NCBI GenBank assembly: GCA_028699365.1
Contig: JAQVUQ010000098.1
Span: 1 to 8,565 of the forward strand
From: UBA5359 sp028699365 [NCBI: bacterium]
GTDB taxonomy: Bacteria; UBP13; UBA5359
Reading direction: 5' to 3'
DNA length: 8,565 bases
This document shows positions 6,106 through 8,565 of this stretch, one piece after another. Each line of letters opens with the position of its first letter. The first letter of the stretch is position 1. The notes under the pieces are model-generated. The model was not told the origin of the DNA. It saw only the letters and a list, made by a program, of their open reading frames with translations, and did no database searches. Made by a program: the position numbers and the translations under genes.

Positions 6106-6134
6106 AAAGGCCGCATACATTGTATGCGGCCTTT
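6106..6134 (+). terminator. terminator hairpin after rpsI
   Basis: A near-perfect inverted repeat: AAAGGCCGCATACA (6106-6119), one base, then its exact complement (6121-6134). The folded stem would be about 12 bp with a small loop. It ends in CCTTT without a long T-run, but the leading A-run makes it symmetric, so it may act in both directions. It closes the ribosomal operon 25 bases after the stop codon. Confidence 0.8.
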
Positions 6135-6247
6135 GTGCGGTATTCGTCGGTGTGGAGCAAGGCGTCACAGGTCTGTTTAGGCATGTGTTTTGCATGAAGG
6201 CTGCAGAATTGTGCAGAAGAGCATCCGCCCGGCGAGGAGATAGGGTT

Positions 6248-6721
6248 TTGTTACAATCTCGTATTAAAATGTATATCGCTGCAGCACTGATGCTGTTGCT
6301 GATCCATTCGCCTGCATTCGGTGGCAGCGACTCCTGCCGTGTGAAGAAAGAAACCAGGACCGGTAGATATGACGTTGTTGTCTGGGCCAAACGATGCCTG
6401 GGCAAGCCTTACGTTTGGGGCGGCAACGGCAGAAGAGGTTACGATTGCTCCGGCTTTGTCAAGGCTGCCTGCAGTAGCAGCGGCATACGGCTGCCCAGAT
6501 CCTCGGCAGAGCAGTACAGGGTAGGCACTCCGGTAAGCCGCAGCGGCCTGCGTCCGGGCGACAGGGTCTTTTTCAGCACTTATCGTCGCGGGCCGTCGCA
6601 TGTGGGCATATACATAGGCAACGATAAATTCATCCACGCATCCTCTTCAAAGCGACGTATTACCATAGATCGCTTATCATCCCGGTATTACAGGACACGC
6701 TATCTCGGTGCCAGGCGGTAG
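6248..6721 (+). CDS. secreted NlpC/P60 peptidoglycan peptidase, single domain
   Basis: Probable cell-wall endopeptidase of 157 residues. The TTG at 6248 is chosen because GAGGAG (6234-6239) is 8 bases upstream and translation then opens with a signal peptide: Arg5 and Lys7, a hydrophobic stretch IAAALMLLLI, and likely cleavage near PAFG. A GTG at 6152 would add 32 residues, including many Arg and Cys, and lacks a ribosome site. The NlpC/P60 domain fills the rest: YVWGG, catalytic Cys67 in DCSGF, PGD, catalytic His118 in SHVGIY and His130 in FIHASS. There is no SH3b or LysM binding domain. It is highly similar along its whole catalytic domain to the gene at the left edge of the window, including the GARR end, so the two are paralogues. 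It lies alone between the ribosomal operon terminator and argC. Confidence 0.92.
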   Translation: MLQSRIKMYIAAALMLLLIHSPAFGGSDSCRVKKETRTGRYDVVVWAKRCLGKPYVWGGNGRRGYDCSGFVKAACSSSGIRLPRSSAEQYRVGTPVSRSGLRPGDRVFFSTYRRGPSHVGIYIGNDKFIHASSSKRRITIDRLSSRYYRTRYLGARR

Positions 6722-6726
6722 AACTG

Positions 6727-6742
6727 GCGCGGTTGCGCTTTT
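6727..6742 (+). terminator. weak terminator-like hairpin after NlpC/P60 gene
   Basis: GCGC (6727-6730), a GGTT loop, GCGC (6735-6738), then TTTT, just 5 bases past the stop codon. The stem is only 4 bp, so termination would be modest. A second inverted repeat, GTTCAGG (6779-6785) and CCTGAAC (6799-6805), follows but has no T-tract. Confidence 0.3.
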
Positions 6743-6753
6743 CGGGCACGCTT

Positions 6754-6781
6754 GTTGGTTGCTGGTTGTTAGTTGTTGGTT
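6754..6781. repeat. 7-bp tandem repeat, four copies
   Basis: Four back-to-back heptamers: GTTGGTT, GCTGGTT, GTTAGTT, GTTGGTT. The first and last are identical and the middle two differ by one base each. It lies in the gap before argC. Such heptamer arrays can change in copy number by slippage. No function is evident. Confidence 0.75.
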
Positions 6782-6862
6782 CAGGATTCCCATGTAAGCC
6801 TGAACAGGTCCAACATACACCGTTCCTGAAAACATAACGACTGGTCTGCCCTTCTGTTTGCG

Positions 6863-6880
6863 CTTGCATAAATATCCATC
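6863..6880. promoter_or_regulatory. candidate ARG box 1 (ArgR/AhrC operator)
   Basis: The 18-mer has TGCAT (6865-6869), four A/T bases (AAAT) and ATCCA (6874-6878). This matches the known ARG-box pattern TGAAT-WWWW-ATTCA with one mismatch in each half. It covers the -35 region of the argC promoter, the usual place for arginine-dependent repression. Confidence 0.55.
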
Positions 6881-6892
6881 AGCATGTATAAT
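6864..6892 (+). promoter_or_regulatory. argC promoter
   Basis: TTGCAT (6864-6869), a 17-base spacer and a perfect TATAAT (6887-6892). The start would be near 6899, leaving a leader of about 26 bases before the ATG at 6925. The -35 is weak and lies inside ARG box 1, so RNA polymerase and an arginine repressor would compete directly. Confidence 0.7.
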
Positions 6893-6900
6893 TATACGGT
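6883..6900. promoter_or_regulatory. candidate ARG box 2, covering the -10
   Basis: TGTAT (6885-6889), AATT and ATACG (6894-6898) form a weaker match to the ARG-box pattern (one and two mismatches). It starts 2 bp after box 1, on the same helix face, as in known tandem ARG boxes. Its core GTATAATTATAC is a perfect 12-bp palindrome. Because the -10 motif is itself AT-rich, part of the match may be accidental. Confidence 0.35.
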
Positions 6901-6924
6901 ATTATTGATTGGAGTTGTGAGAAC

Positions 6925-7965
6925 ATGGCTGTAAATGCAGGTATTCTGGGCGCTACCGGTTATGCAGGGAATGAGTTGGTGAGGCTGCTCTCCGGACACC
7001 CGGATGTTGAATTGACGTATCTATCTTCAGAGAGCTACAAAGGCAGCGAGGTTGCAGCCGTATATCCCGCTCTGTCCGGGATAATCGATATGAGTTATAG
7101 GCCGCTGGATATTTCCGCCGTAGCCGATGCTTGCGACGTGGTCTTTATAGCCATGCCCAACGGCGAGGCCATGAAGATGACGCCGTCTCTTCTCTCCGCC
7201 GGAGTCAAGGTGGTGGACCTGGGAGCGGATTTTCGTTTCAAGGATTATCGCTTGTATGAAGAGTGGTACGGCATAACGCATCTCAGTCCGGATCTCTGTG
7301 CCGAGGCTGTATACGGTCTGACGGAGATCAACAGGGATAGGATTGCTGGAGCCTCTCTGGTAGCCAATCCGGGATGCTATCCTACCAGTGTTCTGCTGCC
7401 GGTAACGGCGCTGACACGGCTGGGCCTGATAGATCCCGCCGGCATGGTGATCGATGCCAAATCCGGAGTTTCCGGTTCAGGGCGAGCCTTAAGCCTTGCC
7501 AGTCACTACTGTGAAACAAACGATTCCATAACCGCCTACAAAGTGGGATCGCACAGGCATACGCCTGAGATAGAAACCGGCATTCTGGAAACCACAGGGT
7601 GCGATTGCACGGTTACTTTTACGCCGCATCTGACCCCTATGACCCGAGGCATTCTCAGCACTGTATACGCCGAGACGGAGGCCAAGAGCGACGAGGAGAT
7701 ACTGAGCGCCCTGGCGGAATTCTATAAGGAATCCAGGTTCGTGCGCCTGCGTCCTGCCGGCAATTACCCGTCCACCAAGAGCGTGTACGGCTCCAATTAC
7801 TGCGATATCGGGCTCAAGGTGGACAGGCGTACCGGGCGGATGGTTATCGTTTCCGTAATAGATAACCTGGTCAAAGGCGCGGCCGGACAGGCCGTTCAGA
7901 ACATGAATCTGATGCTGGGATTGCCGGAGGAGCGAGGCCTGGCGGCATCCCCGCTTTACCCGTAA
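6925..7965 (+). CDS. argC: N-acetyl-gamma-glutamyl-phosphate reductase
   Basis: Third enzyme of arginine biosynthesis: reduces N-acetylglutamyl 5-phosphate to N-acetylglutamate 5-semialdehyde with NADPH in the cytoplasm. The 346-residue length is normal. Visible landmarks are the Rossmann nucleotide-binding loop GATGYAG (9-15), the active-site motif NPGCYPT with catalytic Cys151, KSGVSGSGR (179-187), the histidine motif GSHRHTPEIE (208-217) and TPHLTPMTRG (233-242). All catalytic residues are present, so it should be active. The ATG has GGAG (6911-6914) 10 bases upstream, and the N-terminal Rossmann strand begins correctly from it. argJ follows 35 bp after the stop, so the two form an operon, probably repressed by arginine through the boxes at 6863-6900. 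Confidence 0.98.
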   Translation: MAVNAGILGATGYAGNELVRLLSGHPDVELTYLSSESYKGSEVAAVYPALSGIIDMSYRPLDISAVADACDVVFIAMPNGEAMKMTPSLLSAGVKVVDLGADFRFKDYRLYEEWYGITHLSPDLCAEAVYGLTEINRDRIAGASLVANPGCYPTSVLLPVTALTRLGLIDPAGMVIDAKSGVSGSGRALSLASHYCETNDSITAYKVGSHRHTPEIETGILETTGCDCTVTFTPHLTPMTRGILSTVYAETEAKSDEEILSALAEFYKESRFVRLRPAGNYPSTKSVYGSNYCDIGLKVDRRTGRMVIVSVIDNLVKGAAGQAVQNMNLMLGLPEERGLAASPLYP

Positions 7966-8000
7966 GGTGATATAGGTTGATAGTCGCGGAGGAAAGAAAG

Positions 8001-8565
8001 ATGAGCCGTTACTGTGAGATAATAGCCGGCGGTGTTACTGCACCTGTCGGATTCAAGGCTGCCGGGGTACATTGCGGTATAAAGAAGCGACGCAACGACG
8101 TAGCTTTGATCTGTTCCCATGACGTTGCCGTTTGCGCCGGACTCTTTACTACCAATCAGGTCAAGGGAGAGCCATTGATTCTGAGCATGCCCAGAATACG
8201 TTCCGGACGATTGCAGGCTATAGTGGCCAACAGCGGCAATGCCAACGTATGTACCGGGGCACAGGGGTTGAAGGATGCCGAAGAGATGGGCGACTTGGCA
8301 GCCAGAGGGCTGAAGCTTTCTCCTGAACTGGTGGCGGTGGCTTCGACCGGTATCATCGGTGTGCCCCTGCCGATGGACAAGGTGCGCAGCGGCATTAAAA
8401 AGGCGCTGAAAGCTCTCAGCCCTGACGGCGGCAACAGTCCTGCCGAGGCAATCATGACCACCGATACCCGGGCCAAGGAGATCGCCGTCAACGTTACCGT
8501 CGGCGGCAGGAGCTTCCGGGTCGGGGGGATTGCCAAGGGCTCGGGAATGATCCATCCCAATATGG
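8001..8565 (+). CDS. argJ: glutamate N-acetyltransferase (ornithine acetyltransferase), 3' end outside window
   Basis: ArgJ moves the acetyl group from N-acetylornithine to glutamate, recycling acetyl in arginine biosynthesis; some family members also use acetyl-CoA. Only the first 188 codons are in the window. Landmarks: GGVTAPVGFKAAGVHCGIKK (residues 10-29), GLFTTNQVKGEP, AIVANSGNANVCTG, the oxyanion-region STGIIGVPLPMDK, AIMTTDTRAKE and GGIAKGSGMIHPNM at the end. Family members self-cleave before a Thr in a MAT motif that comes directly after this point, so the visible part is nearly the whole alpha chain and the nucleophile is not seen. The ATG follows GGAGG (7988-7992) by 8 bases. Whether the enzyme is mono- or bifunctional cannot be told from this part. 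It is the second gene of the argC operon. Confidence 0.97.
   Translation, partial: MSRYCEIIAGGVTAPVGFKAAGVHCGIKKRRNDVALICSHDVAVCAGLFTTNQVKGEPLILSMPRIRSGRLQAIVANSGNANVCTGAQGLKDAEEMGDLAARGLKLSPELVAVASTGIIGVPLPMDKVRSGIKKALKALSPDGGNSPAEAIMTTDTRAKEIAVNVTVGGRSFRVGGIAKGSGMIHPNM

Noticed and set aside
6152-6247. Longer start (GTG 6152) for the second NlpC/P60 gene
   Set aside because: No ribosome site, begins 17 bases after the terminator hairpin, and would place 32 residues ahead of a clear signal peptide. TTG 6248 has an ideal ribosome site.
7956-8555. Long minus-strand open frames opposite argJ (7956-8555 and 8156-8560)
   Set aside because: They are antisense to argJ, whose plus-strand translation matches the family throughout. 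Their products are Pro/Ser/Gly-rich and lack motifs.

Overview
The window carries ordinary bacterial chromosomal genes around a 2.6-kb insertion-like segment. The source looks like a diderm bacterium of mid-range GC. One gene encodes a secreted protein that looks like an outer-membrane beta-barrel, which argues for an outer membrane. TTG start codons with strong GGAGG-type ribosome sites recur (562, 5670, 6248), and promoters match sigma-70 consensus well. I cannot name the phylum with confidence; a lineage near Armatimonadota, Chloroflexota or Firmicutes would fit, but this is only an impression.

Layout. (1) 1-1314: the 3' part of an SH3b-NlpC/P60 cell-wall peptidase gene and a signal-peptide protein of beta-barrel type, 39 bp apart. 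(2) 1335-3975: a segment bounded by two copies of a 41-bp direct repeat (40 of 41 bases identical, exactly 2600 bp apart). The right copy is the 3' end of an intact tRNA-Leu(CAA) gene on the minus strand plus 16 bp of downstream DNA. The left copy is an orphan tRNA 3' fragment. This is the arrangement left by site-specific integration into a tRNA gene. The segment holds a hairpin, a promoter, a three-helix membrane protein of unknown family and a secreted protein of 14 ankyrin repeats, but no integrase. (3) 3951-4903, minus strand: tRNA-Leu with its own near-consensus promoter, and a cytoplasmic protein joining an N-terminal winged helix to two BON-like domains. (4) 5082-6134: the rplM-rpsI (L13-S9) operon with a strong promoter, a structured intergenic region and a terminator hairpin. 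(5) 6248-6721: a second, shorter NlpC/P60 peptidase, clearly a paralogue of the one at the left edge. (6) 6754-8565: a 7-bp tandem repeat, an argC promoter overlain by two candidate ARG boxes, argC, and the first 188 codons of argJ. The window ends just before the ArgJ self-cleavage site.

How they work together: argC and argJ act in arginine biosynthesis and probably share a transcript repressed by an ArgR/AhrC-type protein. L13 and S9 are cotranscribed ribosomal proteins. The two NlpC/P60 enzymes should act on peptidoglycan outside the cytoplasm. The membrane protein and ankyrin protein look like the cargo of the tRNA-bounded segment and may act together at the cell envelope. The points most worth following are this minimal tRNA-Leu island and the winged-helix/BON protein encoded divergently from the ribosomal operon.
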